From the NCBI GenBank assembly GCA_026225395.1, contig JAMFSR010000018.1:1-64000 (forward strand): a DNA stretch of 64,000 bases. The letters are read 5' to 3'. Below the pieces are notes generated by a model. The model had not been told where the DNA came from and did not search any database. It saw only the letters and a program-made list of their open reading frames with translations. Positions 9,286 through 18,781 of this stretch are shown here, one piece after another. Source of the DNA: Granulicella sapmiensis. GTDB taxonomy: Bacteria > Acidobacteriota > Terriglobia > Terriglobales > Acidobacteriaceae. Each line of letters opens with the position of its first letter. Position 1 is the first letter of the stretch. The position numbers and the translations under genes are program-made.

Positions 9286-11406
9286 CTACTGGAGAAACTT
9301 CGACTGTGTGACAAGGAATTTTTCGGGATCGATAAATTCCGCCGGGAGGAAGACGCGGAAGACCGTTCCGGATGGGTTTTCCGTAGAGGTGCGGAAGCGG
9401 ATCGAGCCTCCCTGCTTTTCCACGATGCCGCGAGTGACCCAAAGACCGAGACCGGTGCCGACTGACTGCTTGGTGGTGAAGAAAGGCGAGAAAAGGCGCT
9501 GGCGGACGGAGACCGGGATGCCTGTTCCGCGGTCGGCGATAAGGACGCTGACGCCGCGGCGGCCAAGGTGGGTGCGGGCGCGAGCGCGGATGTAGATCCG
9601 GGTTTTGGAGGAGGCGTCGATGGCGTTGACGAGGAGGTTCGAAAAGACCTGCCGGACTTCGCCCTGGAGCCCGAAGATGTGGAGGTCGGGCGTGAGGTCA
9701 AGATCGCAGGTGATCCTCTTGTAGTCCATTTTGCGCGAGAAGAGGTTGACGACGCCTTCGAGCATGTCGGTAAGGTTGATGTCGATGGGGCGGGTAGTAT
9801 CGCGGTAGAAACCGAGGGTCTGCTGGGCGATCTGAGCGACGCGGGCGAGTTCGTTATCGGCGGTATCGAGCAGGTGGGCGATGGGCGGAGGGATGCCGGG
9901 GTCGGTTTTGGAGAGATAGATGAGGTTGGTGACGGCTTCGAGGGGGTTGTTGATTTCGTGGGCGATGGTGGCGGCGAGGCGACCGGTGGCAGCGAGCTTT
10001 TCGCTCTGGCGAAGGGTGGCTTCCTGGGTTTTGCGGGCGGTGATGTCCTGCACGGTGCCGATCATGCCGGTGACCTGTTTGAGGGACTTCGGTGAGGAGA
10101 GGCCGGCGGAGTCATCGTCGTAGGTGGCGATGCCGCGGCTGGAGACCCAATGTTGGCGGCCGTCGCGGGTGTCTACGCGGTACTCGGCGCTGTATGCGCC
10201 GCCGGCGAGGACGATTTCACGCATGGATTCGGCGGTCTGACCGAGGTCGTCTTCATGGACGATGCGTTTGCGGAGCTCGGTGCGGGAGACGGGGACATGT
10301 GCGCCGTCGCCATCGAGGAGCTCGTTGGCGCGCTCGTCGAGATCGAGGAGATCGGTTTCGCGGTTCCAGGTCCAGGTGCCAAGCTGGCCGGCGTCGAGGG
10401 CCTGGCGGAGGCGTTGGGTAGCATCGGCGCTGGTGCGCTCGGCGCGGCGCTGCTGGGTGACGTCCTGAAAGAAGATGGCGATGCCATCGCTGGTAGGAAA
10501 GACGCGGATGGAGGCCCATATATCGAGCGGGGCGTAGAAGTCTGTGAACTCGACGACGCGGTGATTGTTCATGGCTTCGGCGTAGCGCTGCTCGAAGACA
10601 CTGCCGGCGGCGTCGGGAAAGAGCTCAAGGTAAGGCATACCGGTGACGTTGCGGCCGGGAGCGACGATATCGTTCGCACGCTTGTTGAGGTAGGTGAAGC
10701 GCCAGTTGCGGTCCATGAGGGCGATGCCGTCGGTGGTGCTTTCAAAGACGGAGGCAAGGCGCTCGGAGGTTTCGCGCTGGGCCTGGCGGGCGGCGTCGGC
10801 GATCGCAATTTCCTGGGTGAGGATGTCGGCGAGACGGGCATTTTCCATGGCGGCGCAGGCCTGGGCGGCAACGGTGACGACCTGCTGCTCGATGTAGGCG
10901 GAGAAGATGCCGGGGTCCGGGTGCCCGAAGAGCATGCCGCCGACGTGCTGGCCGTTGGGAACGCAGACGGGGATGGCAAGATAACTGCGGATGGCAAGAT
11001 GGCCGAGCGGGGTTCCGCTAAAAGGACTGTTTCCACCGAAGCGGGGATTGTGGGTGATGTCGGCAGAGCGGAGAATGACGTTGTCGAAAACGGATGGGCT
11101 GAAGAGGTCGGCTACGGGAGTAAGGGTGATGCCTGCCAAAACGGCTGGGTCTTCGGCGGCGAACCTGTAGAGCTGGACCGGACCGCCGTCCGAGCCGGTG
11201 GCGTTATAGAAGAAGACACCAAAACTGGCGCAGGCAAGCTGCCGGGCAGCGTCAAGGGCGGTCTGGATGATGGTTTCGAAGCTGCGTTCAGCGGCCAGCG
11301 CGAGGCCGGTTTTGATGAGGAGATTGAGGCGAACTTCATTCTGGTTCTCTTCCTGCAATGAAGAGTGCAGGGCGCCTGAAGGCAAGCTGTGTCTTTTGGC
11401 GTCCAT
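9286..11406 (-). CDS. Sensor histidine kinase with GAF and PAS domains
   Basis: This is a 706-residue soluble kinase without transmembrane segments, so it senses a cytoplasmic signal. A GAF domain covers about residues 25-190, followed by two PAS/PAC modules (about 210-325 and 335-455). The second ends in GTVQDITARKTQEATL. The dimerisation domain has the H box ATIAHEINNP with phospho-acceptor His483. The HATPase domain (about 560-690) shows the N box (NLLVNAIDAS), DRGTGIP, FSPFFTTK and GTGLGL. The ligand is unknown; GAF domains often bind heme, nucleotides or gases. It probably phosphorylates the receiver encoded next to it. Start at 11406 has only a weak GGA site. Confidence 0.92.
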   Translation of the reverse strand: MDAKRHSLPSGALHSSLQEENQNEVRLNLLIKTGLALAAERSFETIIQTALDAARQLACASFGVFFYNATGSDGGPVQLYRFAAEDPAVLAGITLTPVADLFSPSVFDNVILRSADITHNPRFGGNSPFSGTPLGHLAIRSYLAIPVCVPNGQHVGGMLFGHPDPGIFSAYIEQQVVTVAAQACAAMENARLADILTQEIAIADAARQAQRETSERLASVFESTTDGIALMDRNWRFTYLNKRANDIVAPGRNVTGMPYLELFPDAAGSVFEQRYAEAMNNHRVVEFTDFYAPLDIWASIRVFPTSDGIAIFFQDVTQQRRAERTSADATQRLRQALDAGQLGTWTWNRETDLLDLDERANELLDGDGAHVPVSRTELRKRIVHEDDLGQTAESMREIVLAGGAYSAEYRVDTRDGRQHWVSSRGIATYDDDSAGLSSPKSLKQVTGMIGTVQDITARKTQEATLRQSEKLAATGRLAATIAHEINNPLEAVTNLIYLSKTDPGIPPPIAHLLDTADNELARVAQIAQQTLGFYRDTTRPIDINLTDMLEGVVNLFSRKMDYKRITCDLDLTPDLHIFGLQGEVRQVFSNLLVNAIDASSKTRIYIRARARTHLGRRGVSVLIADRGTGIPVSVRQRLFSPFFTTKQSVGTGLGLWVTRGIVEKQGGSIRFRTSTENPSGTVFRVFLPAEFIDPEKFLVTQSKFLQ

Positions 11407-11544
11407 CGTTCCAAGTGAGATGCGAGGTTGAGCTGAATCGATATAGCTCGATTGAAGCTTTATCGATGCGGATTTTGACCCCAGTAAAGGCCGGGGGTCC
11501 GAATTGTGAAGAAGCGTACCCAGCTAGCGCCGGGGGAGAACGAA

Positions 11545-12189
11545 TTAGCGACCGAAGTGGAAGTTGATGCCGGAACCTGCCCAGACGGTGTTTTGAGTAT
11601 TGGTGCCGCCGTTCGGGAGCGCCGTTCGAACATATCCGCCTTCGATAAGACGAAGATCGAAACGATGATAAATCGTAACGTTGATCCCCGCACCGCCCTG
11701 GTAGGTGAGCGAGGAAGCATGGGTTTGCTCGACGCCGTTGCTGGGGTAAAGTCCTGAGGGCGCAATGGTATAGCCGACTTTGCCCTCCACGAAAGCGCTG
11801 CCGTGACGATTCCAGGCGGTGTCGGTGATGTGGCCGAGGTTGTAGGTGTAGCGGGGGCCGACGAGGAACTGGATGTGCTCGATATCGATGGACCCGCGGA
11901 GGTTCGTGGCGGCAAAGCCGGCGCCGGTAGCAGAGACGCCGAGGCCGTGCCAGAGGTCGACGGTGTAGTCGATTTTGGCGCCGCGGAGGTAAAAGTAGTC
12001 CGATGAAGAGGAGCCGAGGAACTTGCTGCGCTCCTGGACGTAGGACATGCCGAATTCCGCGCTGCGGCCACCGAACTGGGCGTGGGCGGGTGGAAGGGCT
12101 GTTGCCGCGAGGGACAGCATCGCTGCCAGCCGGAAGAGATGGCGGAACAGGCGGAATGCTGGCTGGGGATCGCGGGTTTCAGGGTACAT
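11545..12189 (-). CDS. Outer-membrane beta-barrel protein
   Basis: This is a 214-residue protein with a Sec signal peptide cleaved near AHAQ (about residue 38; an internal Met at 24 could also be the start). The mature part alternates polar and aromatic residues in strand-like stretches (AKIDYTVDLW, AFVEGKVGYTI, GAGINVTIY) and ends with INFHFGR, like small OmpA/OmpW-type barrels. It starts 22 nt after the large Ig-repeat gene and is likely co-transcribed with it. The function is not known; it may help display or secrete the surface protein, which is speculation. Confidence 0.75.
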   Translation of the reverse strand: MYPETRDPQPAFRLFRHLFRLAAMLSLAATALPPAHAQFGGRSAEFGMSYVQERSKFLGSSSSDYFYLRGAKIDYTVDLWHGLGVSATGAGFAATNLRGSIDIEHIQFLVGPRYTYNLGHITDTAWNRHGSAFVEGKVGYTIAPSGLYPSNGVEQTHASSLTYQGGAGINVTIYHRFDLRLIEGGYVRTALPNGGTNTQNTVWAGSGINFHFGR

Positions 12190-12210
12190 CGTCGTGGGGC
12201 TCCTGCTTTG

Positions 12211-15200
12211 CTACTGGACGGTAAGGGTGACAGTGGTGGCGTGCGAGAGAGAGCCCGAGGTCGCGGTAACGGTGAGGGTGTAGGTTTGCGGCGTGTTGCC
12301 ATAGTAGCCGCTGGAGGAGTCTGAAAGGCAGCCGGTAAGGCCGAGGGCGGAGATGCCGAGCAGGACCCAGAGGAAGAGGCCAGCGATACGGCGGCGACGG
12401 AAAGTAAAGGGCAGGATCAGCAGTGCCAGGGCGATGGGAGCGTAGTGGACGGCAGTGCGCGGGTGAAGCTGGCTCGGACGCTGGTCAAGATGGGCCTGCA
12501 CGACGGCGGGCGGTTTGACGGTAAGCGTGACGTTGGTGGACGCTACGCCGGTGGCGAGAGCGGCGGGAGCGAAGACGGCGGTGGTGCCGAGCGGGAAGCC
12601 ACTAAGGCTGAACGTGATGGGGGCGGCCATGGAGGCGCCGCCGAAGGGAGCGAGGGTGAACGTATAGCTGGCGGGGTAGCCGCCGAGGACCGTCGCGGTG
12701 CTGAGTGTGCCGGAGGCGACGGCGATGGTGAAGTCTTCAACCGATTCGATGAGCGCGGGCGAGGAGGCGGTGAGGAAGTTGGCGTCGCCGGAGTAGACTG
12801 CAGTGACTGGATAACTGCCGATGGAGGGGAACATGTACACGAAGGTGGCGGTGCCATTGACGACTGCAGCCGAGCCAAGAGTGGTGGTTCCGTACATGAA
12901 GGTGACGGTTCCGCCTGGAGCGGGTGCGGTTCCCTGCCCCACGGCAGCGGCGATGGTCGCGGAAAGGGTGGTGGCGTTCGTGACGAAGGCGGGGTTCGCG
13001 GAGCTGGTGAGCGTGACAGCGGCCGGGTAGCCGCTGACGACCTGGGTGAAGGCGGTTGACGTGGACGCTGCGAAGCCGGTATCGCCACCATAGACGACAG
13101 CGAGGGGGTGGTTGCCGGCGGTGGTGAAGGTGGCGGCGTAGGTGCAAGTGCCGGAGGTGAGGGTGCAGGCGCCGAGGGTGGTGACGCCGTCCTTAAAAGT
13201 GGCTGTACCGGTCGGGGTGCCTGCGCCGGGTTGGCCGGGCGCAGCGGAGACAGTGGCGGTGAGGGTGGTCTGTTGGTTCGGGGCGCTCGGATTGATAGAA
13301 CTGGTGAGGGTGGCTTGCGTGTTGTAGCCGTTGACGACCTGGGTGACGGGGGCGGAGGGTGAGCCGAGAAAGGTGGTGTCCGCGCCGTAGACGGCGGTGA
13401 GTGAGTAGCTGCCAGCGGTGGCGAAGCTGGTTGGGAAGGTGCAGGTGCCGGCGGCGAGCGTGCAGGTGCCGAGGGTCGCGGTGCCGTTCTTGAAGGTGAC
13501 GGAGCCGGTCGGGGTTCCGGCGCCAGTCTGGCCGGGGGTGGCGGAGACCGTGGCAGTGAGGGTGGTGGACTGGTTGAGCACCGACGGGTTGATCGAGCTG
13601 GTGAGGACGGTCTGGGAGGTGAAGGTGTCGACCACCTGGATGACGGTGTTGGAGGTTGAGGCGGAGAAGCTGGTGTCCGCGCCATAGACTGCGGTTAGAT
13701 TGTGACTGCCAGCGGTGGAGAAGTTGGCACTGTAGGTGCAGGTGCCGGAGGCGAGCGTGCAGGTGCCGATGGTCGCGGAGCCGTCTTTGAAAGTGATGGA
13801 GCCGGCGGGCGTGCCGGAGCCGGTTTGTCCGGGAGTGGCAGAGACGGTGGCGGTGAGGGTGGTCTGGCCGTTGATGATCGACGGATTGACGGAGCTCGTG
13901 AGAGCGGTCTGCGAGGTGTACTGATTGACGACCTGGGTGACCTGCGGTGAGGTGACGGTGGAGTAGAGGTTGTTTCCCGCATAGACGGCCGTGAGCACAT
14001 GGTTGCCGGAGGGGGTAAAGCCGGCAGGGAGGGTGCAGGATCCGGAGACCAGGTTGCAGGTGCCGACGGTGGCCGAACCGTCCTTGAAGGTGACGAGGCC
14101 GGTTGGAGTGGTAGAGCCGGTTTGTCCGGCGACCGCAGCTACCGTGGCGGTGAGGGTGGTGCTCTGGCCGACGAAGCTCGGATTGAGGGAGCTGGTAACG
14201 ATGGCCGTGGCGCCGTAGTCGTTGACAACCTGGACGAGGGGGGTGGCGGTGGAGGCGGGGTTATAGCTCGTGTCGCCGCTGTAGGAAGTGGAGATGTTGT
14301 GCGCGGTAGTGGTGGACGGGACAGCGAAGCTGGCAGCGGCGCTGCAGATGCCGGAGAGGAGTGTGCAGGAGCCGATGGTGGTGGCGCCGTCCTTGAGAGT
14401 GACCGTGCCGGAAGGAGTGGGCGCGCCGGTCTGGGCACCGAGATCGGAGACGGTGACGGTGAAGGTGGTCGACTGGCCGACGAAACTGGGGTTGATGGAA
14501 CTGGTGACGCCGATCTGCGCGGTGTAGTTGTTGACGACCTGCGTGAAGGTGCCGGTGGTGGACTGCGAACCAAAGGTGAGGCTGCCGTTATAGGTGGCGG
14601 TCAGGTTGTGATTGCCGGCGGTGGCGAAGCTTACGGGGAGAGTGGCGGTGGTGCCGATGATGTTGGCGGTGCCGAGGGTGGTGGCGCCATCCATGAAGGT
14701 GACCGTGCCGGCGGGCTGGCCTGCGCCGGGCTGGCCGGGTGTCGCGGTGACCGTGGCGATGAGGTTGGTGGTCTGGTTGACGAAGCTGGGATTGATGGAG
14801 CTGGCGAGGTTGATTTGCGCGGTAAAGTCGGTGACGACCTGGCTGAGTGCGGGCGTGGAGGTGGAGATGGCGAAATTAGTATCGCTGCCGTAGACGGCGG
14901 TGAGCGGATAGGTTCCGGCGGTGGCGAAGCTGACCGCGAGGGTGCAGGTGCCTCCGCTCAGATTGCAGGTGCCGAGCGAGGAGGCGCCGTTCATGAAGGT
15001 GATCGTGCCGGTGGGGACGATGGCGCTGGCGGTGGAGGAGACCGTCGCAGTGAGCGTGGTGTTGTTGTTGATGAAGACCGGATTGGCCGAGCTGGTGAGG
15101 ACCGTCTGCGAGGTGTACTGGACGAGGACGTTGTTGCTGGTGCCGGTGACGGTATTGAGGTGGGCGCTGATGGTGTACGTGCCGGGGGTGTTGAAGATGG

Positions 15201-17034
15201 CGTCGGAGGTGAAGGTGTGGACCCCGGCGTCCGCGGTGGTGAAGGTGTAGCTGGCGCCAGTGACAAAGCTGCCGGTAGCGTCGGTCATGGTGAAGGTAAC
15301 CGTGCCGGTGAAGGCGGTGATGACAGTGGTGCCTTCGAGCGCGGTGACGGTGAAGCTGACCGGCGTGCCAGGGGTGGTGCTGCTGGGTGTGGCGACGACC
15401 TCGAGGGTGTCGACCTGGGTGATGCCTGTGCCGGTGAGGTTGGCGACCGAACTGATTGCCAAGCCCGAGCCGACGGCAGTGCCGGCGACGGTGAGGGTGC
15501 CGGTGTTCGTACCAACGACCGACGGCGTGAAGCCGACCGCGTAGGTGCAGGTGTTGCCGATGGGAAGTGGGGTGGAAGTGCTCTGCAGGACGGGGCAGGT
15601 GTTGGTGGGGCCGCTGGCGAAGACGGGAGAGCTGAAGGCGGGGTCCGTAGCGGAAAATTGGATGGCCTGGTTGCCGGAGTTCTGAACGGTGAGGGTTTCG
15701 TAGCCGTCGGTGCTATCGAGGTGGCCTACCTTGGTGGCGGTGGGGAATGTGAGCGAGCCGGTGGAGCGGGTGATTTTGACGAGGCCGAGGACGGCGTCGG
15801 AGGAGACGATGTCTCCGGAGGGAGTGACGATTAAACCCAGTGGAGTGGAGGCAAGGGTGTTGCCGGTGTCCGCTGCGAAGGCAAAGACGGTGCCAGTGGG
15901 GGTGAGTTCTTCGATGTCGGAGCCGCCGGCGTTAGAGACGACGAGGTTCCCGGCTGCGTCGACTGCTACGCCGTAGTTGTTGGAGAAGGTGTTGGTGGGA
16001 GTGAGGGCGGTGGCGGCTCCGCTGGCGAGGGAGACTTCGACGATGCGGCCGTTGCCGGTGTCGGCGATGTAGAGGAAGTTGTTGTCGATCGCAAGGCCGT
16101 AGGGATTGAGGAGCGGCGTGGTGAGGCCGGTGAGCGCGAGGTAGGAGTAGCTGGAGCCATCGGCCGCGATGCGGGAGATCTGGTTGGTTTGCGAATCGGC
16201 GATGTAGATGGTTCCGGCGGAATCGACGGCGATGCCGGACGGACTGGTGAGGGTGACGCTGCCCGCGCTGCCACCGCCGCTGGTGGCGAGAGTGCTGATG
16301 GTAACCGGTGAGGTGCTGGTATCGATGACAACTACCTTGCCCTCGGTGGGCGAGGTGACGTAGATGGCGCCCGCGCCGTTGATCGCCATGGAGGAGTGGT
16401 CGTTGCCGACCTGAGAGGCGACGAGGGCGGCGGTATTACCGGAGGTGAGCTCAAGGATGCGGCTGTTGAGGTAGTCGTTGAAGTAGAGGTTGCCGTTGCC
16501 GTCGTAGACCGCGGTGGAGGTTTTGAAGGTAGAGGGCGACAAGCTGACGCTGGAGGTTGCCGCGGCGGTGACGGGCGAGAAGACGAGCTGCGGACCGAGG
16601 CCGATGCCGTGCAGAAAGACACGGTTGACGGCGACACCGGAGCCGTTGATAAGGGAGATGGCGCCTGTGCGTAACCCTACTTGTTTGGGTGAAAAATTCA
16701 CCGTCACGTTACAACTGTTGGTGGGAAAGAGGGTGCCGACGCAGGTCTGGCTGACCAGACCGAAGTCCTGATTTTGAGCACCGTTTGTGGTGACGATGAC
16801 GGAGCTGATGGTCGTTGTGGTGGTGGCCGCGAAGCTGATGGTGTAGTTGTTGGGGGAGCTGGAGCCAACGGCAATGGAGCCGAAGTCTACCGGACCGCCA
16901 GGCTCAAGACCCTGTGCGTGGGCGTGGGGAAGTGTAGAAAGAAGAAAGACGAGCAGGACGCCGAAACGAATCGCCAACAGCGAAACATGGCGACGCTGCA
17001 GCTTTCGCAGCGATTCGATCATCGACAAGAACAT
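12211..17034 (-). CDS. Giant secreted NHL/Ig-like repeat protein
   Basis: This 1607-residue protein starts at 17034, where GGAGG precedes the ATG by a few nt. A signal peptide (FGVLLVFLLSTLPHAHAQ) is followed by a choice-of-anchor D-like segment (about 25-135), a beta-propeller of NHL-type repeats (about 160-430; SGIAVDSAGTIYIADS, YGLAIDNNFLYIADTG), another anchor D-like region and one divergent Ig domain. Eight tandem Ig-like domains of roughly 95 residues follow, each opening with a (L/V)TSS-x-NPS motif and carrying GTVTFKDG. Near the C-terminus there is a hydrophobic pair around FTFRRRR with a LTGC sequence, then a short TLTVTATSGS tail. Such proteins are common in Acidobacteriota and probably act in adhesion or as cell-surface scaffolds. 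Confidence 0.88.
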   Translation of the reverse strand: MFLSMIESLRKLQRRHVSLLAIRFGVLLVFLLSTLPHAHAQGLEPGGPVDFGSIAVGSSSPNNYTISFAATTTTTISSVIVTTNGAQNQDFGLVSQTCVGTLFPTNSCNVTVNFSPKQVGLRTGAISLINGSGVAVNRVFLHGIGLGPQLVFSPVTAAATSSVSLSPSTFKTSTAVYDGNGNLYFNDYLNSRILELTSGNTAALVASQVGNDHSSMAINGAGAIYVTSPTEGKVVVIDTSTSPVTISTLATSGGGSAGSVTLTSPSGIAVDSAGTIYIADSQTNQISRIAADGSSYSYLALTGLTTPLLNPYGLAIDNNFLYIADTGNGRIVEVSLASGAATALTPTNTFSNNYGVAVDAAGNLVVSNAGGSDIEELTPTGTVFAFAADTGNTLASTPLGLIVTPSGDIVSSDAVLGLVKITRSTGSLTFPTATKVGHLDSTDGYETLTVQNSGNQAIQFSATDPAFSSPVFASGPTNTCPVLQSTSTPLPIGNTCTYAVGFTPSVVGTNTGTLTVAGTAVGSGLAISSVANLTGTGITQVDTLEVVATPSSTTPGTPVSFTVTALEGTTVITAFTGTVTFTMTDATGSFVTGASYTFTTADAGVHTFTSDAIFNTPGTYTISAHLNTVTGTSNNVLVQYTSQTVLTSSANPVFINNNTTLTATVSSTASAIVPTGTITFMNGASSLGTCNLSGGTCTLAVSFATAGTYPLTAVYGSDTNFAISTSTPALSQVVTDFTAQINLASSINPSFVNQTTNLIATVTATPGQPGAGQPAGTVTFMDGATTLGTANIIGTTATLPVSFATAGNHNLTATYNGSLTFGSQSTTGTFTQVVNNYTAQIGVTSSINPSFVGQSTTFTVTVSDLGAQTGAPTPSGTVTLKDGATTIGSCTLLSGICSAAASFAVPSTTTAHNISTSYSGDTSYNPASTATPLVQVVNDYGATAIVTSSLNPSFVGQSTTLTATVAAVAGQTGSTTPTGLVTFKDGSATVGTCNLVSGSCTLPAGFTPSGNHVLTAVYAGNNLYSTVTSPQVTQVVNQYTSQTALTSSVNPSIINGQTTLTATVSATPGQTGSGTPAGSITFKDGSATIGTCTLASGTCTYSANFSTAGSHNLTAVYGADTSFSASTSNTVIQVVDTFTSQTVLTSSINPSVLNQSTTLTATVSATPGQTGAGTPTGSVTFKNGTATLGTCTLAAGTCTFPTSFATAGSYSLTAVYGADTTFLGSPSAPVTQVVNGYNTQATLTSSINPSAPNQQTTLTATVSAAPGQPGAGTPTGTATFKDGVTTLGACTLTSGTCTYAATFTTAGNHPLAVVYGGDTGFAASTSTAFTQVVSGYPAAVTLTSSANPAFVTNATTLSATIAAAVGQGTAPAPGGTVTFMYGTTTLGSAAVVNGTATFVYMFPSIGSYPVTAVYSGDANFLTASSPALIESVEDFTIAVASGTLSTATVLGGYPASYTFTLAPFGGASMAAPITFSLSGFPLGTTAVFAPAALATGVASTNVTLTVKPPAVVQAHLDQRPSQLHPRTAVHYAPIALALLILPFTFRRRRIAGLFLWVLLGISALGLTGCLSDSSSGYYGNTPQTYTLTVTATSGSLSHATTVTLTVQ

Positions 17035-17294
17035 TGCCCCTCCAGCCTCCACCGAGGCAGACGCTGTTGCCTGAGGCCTTGCCGGTGGAGACTTTACAGG
17101 GACCCCCACGTCCAGCAATGACCGCCGAAGCCAATCAACGCAGTCTGCGGCTCACTCGAATGCTTCCCTAGAGAAGGACGACGAGAGAATGTGCCAACAG
17201 ATGACGAATATGACTTCACCATAACCGTTCTTGGAGAGAAGGTATAGGGGTCTTTTCGGGGAGGGTATGGATCGCAACCGGCCAGCGGCGGCGG

Positions 17295-17975
17295 CTATCT
17301 GCCGTAGTAGTCCTTGAAGAGTTGGGGAAACTCGGCTTTGAGGGTGTCGATCTTGGGGCGGTCGCAGACCTGGATGTAAGGATTGTCGGGGTTATGGAGG
17401 GCGTAGTCCTGGTGGTACGACTCGGCGTCGTAGAAGCCCTTGAGATCGTTGACCTGGGTGACGATGCGGTTGGGAAAAGCATGGGCGGCATCGAGCTGCT
17501 CGATATAGGCTGAGGCGATCTTCTGCTGCTCGGGGGTGGTGAAGAAGATGGCGGAACGGTAGGAGGTTCCAGAGTCGGGGCCCTGGCGGTTGAGGGTGGT
17601 GGGGTCGTGGACGGCGAAGAAGATCTGGAGGAGCTTGCCGTACGTGATCTTGCTGGGGTCGAAGACGACCTTGACAGACTCGGCGTGGCCGGTGGTTTCG
17701 GTGGTGACCTGGGCGTAGGTGGCGGTAGCGGCTGAGCCTCCGGCGTAGCCTGCGGTGGTGTCGATGACGCCCTTGACGCGTTCGAAGACGGCCTGGGTGC
17801 CCCAGAAGCAGCCGCCGGCAAAGACTGCGGTCTCTTTGCCGTGGGTGGGAGAGAGTTTGGCGTCGACGTTAGGAGCGGGTGGTGGGGTCTTGGGGATGGC
17901 GGCGTTGCAGCCGATGCAGGAGGTGATGGCGAGGATGGTGGCGAACAGAGCTTGACGCGAAGACGTGAAGGACAT
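17295..17975 (-). CDS. msrA: Peptide-methionine (S)-S-oxide reductase, exported
   Basis: This 226-residue enzyme reduces methionine-S-sulfoxide in oxidised proteins. The GGCFWG motif with catalytic Cys56 is followed by TAGYAGG, GHAESV, HDPTTLNRQGPD and YRSAIFF, all MsrA signatures. The first ~25 residues are hydrophobic and end with ITSCIGCN, which looks like a lipoprotein signal, so the enzyme probably repairs periplasmic proteins. Typical cytoplasmic MsrA is shorter by this leader. It stands alone; an MsrB partner is not present in the window. Confidence 0.94.
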   Translation of the reverse strand: MSFTSSRQALFATILAITSCIGCNAAIPKTPPPAPNVDAKLSPTHGKETAVFAGGCFWGTQAVFERVKGVIDTTAGYAGGSAATATYAQVTTETTGHAESVKVVFDPSKITYGKLLQIFFAVHDPTTLNRQGPDSGTSYRSAIFFTTPEQQKIASAYIEQLDAAHAFPNRIVTQVNDLKGFYDAESYHQDYALHNPDNPYIQVCDRPKIDTLKAEFPQLFKDYYGR

Positions 17976-18092
17976 GGAGACTCCGATGCGCCTTTAACAA
18001 GGCGCCCATACCTGAGACGCGTGAAAGCTCCAAGTGGATCGAAAAATTCGGTCGGTTTGAGCGCCGTCTGTTTTGGCCGGACGGTAGCGCGG

Positions 18093-18620
18093 TTACTTTG
18101 CCAGGGATTCGTGGTCGTAACTGATGACGCGCGACAGCTTCCAGACGCCGTTGGTGTTCTGCCAGAGCATGACGAACTTGGCTTCGCCGGCGACATCGTC
18201 CGTGGGCTGGTTGGGATGATGAAAGCGGTGAACGCCCATCTCGACGGCGCCGTACCCTTTGAGCGGATAGACCTCCAGCGACGAAGCGACAAGCGAGCGC
18301 TGAACTTTGCCGCAGATGTATTGCCTGGTGTTGGAGAGGAACTTGGCCTTGCCGAGAGAGAGGCCACTTTGGTCGTGGTAGAACTCGAGGTCGTCGGAGA
18401 CGAGCGAACTCAACGTTGGGATATCGCATTGGTTGTAGGCGTCAAAGAGCCGAGTGTCGAGAGCTTGCACCGTCTGGCGGAGAGATGCTTCCGCCAATGG
18501 CTTCTGCGGCGACTGCGCCATAACAGCGAGAGGCAGGGCAAAGGCCACGGGAAGCATGAAGGCGACGAAGAGGTTTCGCCGCAAGTGCGGCAGATGTTGC
18601 AGTTTGGGTGAGAGTGTCAT
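18093..18620 (-). CDS. Secreted NTF2-like (DUF4440) protein
   Basis: This is a 175-residue protein with a signal peptide (hydrophobic residues about 18-35, cleaved near AVMAQ). The rest fits a SnoaL/NTF2-like alpha+beta cone of the DUF4440 type: a helix LRQTVQALDTRLFDAYNQCD, SLVSDDLEFYHDQSG, and a final WKLSRVISYDH strand. Members are often described as putative ketosteroid-isomerase-like or ligand-binding proteins with no proven activity. It lies divergent to the membrane-protein gene at 18.78 kb, with 161 nt between. Confidence 0.78.
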   Translation of the reverse strand: MTLSPKLQHLPHLRRNLFVAFMLPVAFALPLAVMAQSPQKPLAEASLRQTVQALDTRLFDAYNQCDIPTLSSLVSDDLEFYHDQSGLSLGKAKFLSNTRQYICGKVQRSLVASSLEVYPLKGYGAVEMGVHRFHHPNQPTDDVAGEAKFVMLWQNTNGVWKLSRVISYDHESLAK

Positions 18621-18781
18621 AACCAGTTATACGGTTCGGGCGGTGGTCATGTTCCCCGTCTCTTGATCCTGGCTGTACGCGGTGCGTCGTCTCGGGTGCT
18701 ATTCTTCCCGAAACCAAGGCGCTGGACGGTGCTTGCGGATGAGCGCCCGGCATGCAGTAGAGAAGCGTAAGGAGACCGCCG

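Noticed and set aside
10150-11361. Plus-strand open frame of 403 codons
   Set aside because: Antisense to the histidine kinase, whose H box, N box and G boxes are intact on the minus strand.
12750-15130. Possible CRISPR or direct-repeat array
   Set aside because: The periodicity of about 285 nt is caused by tandem Ig domains in a coding frame; units diverge and there are no short spacers.
13999-15834. Long plus-strand open frame of 611 codons rich in Gly/Ala/Glu
   Set aside because: It is antisense to the Ig-repeat gene and its composition is just the mirror of GC-rich repeated codons; the minus-strand protein has clear domains.
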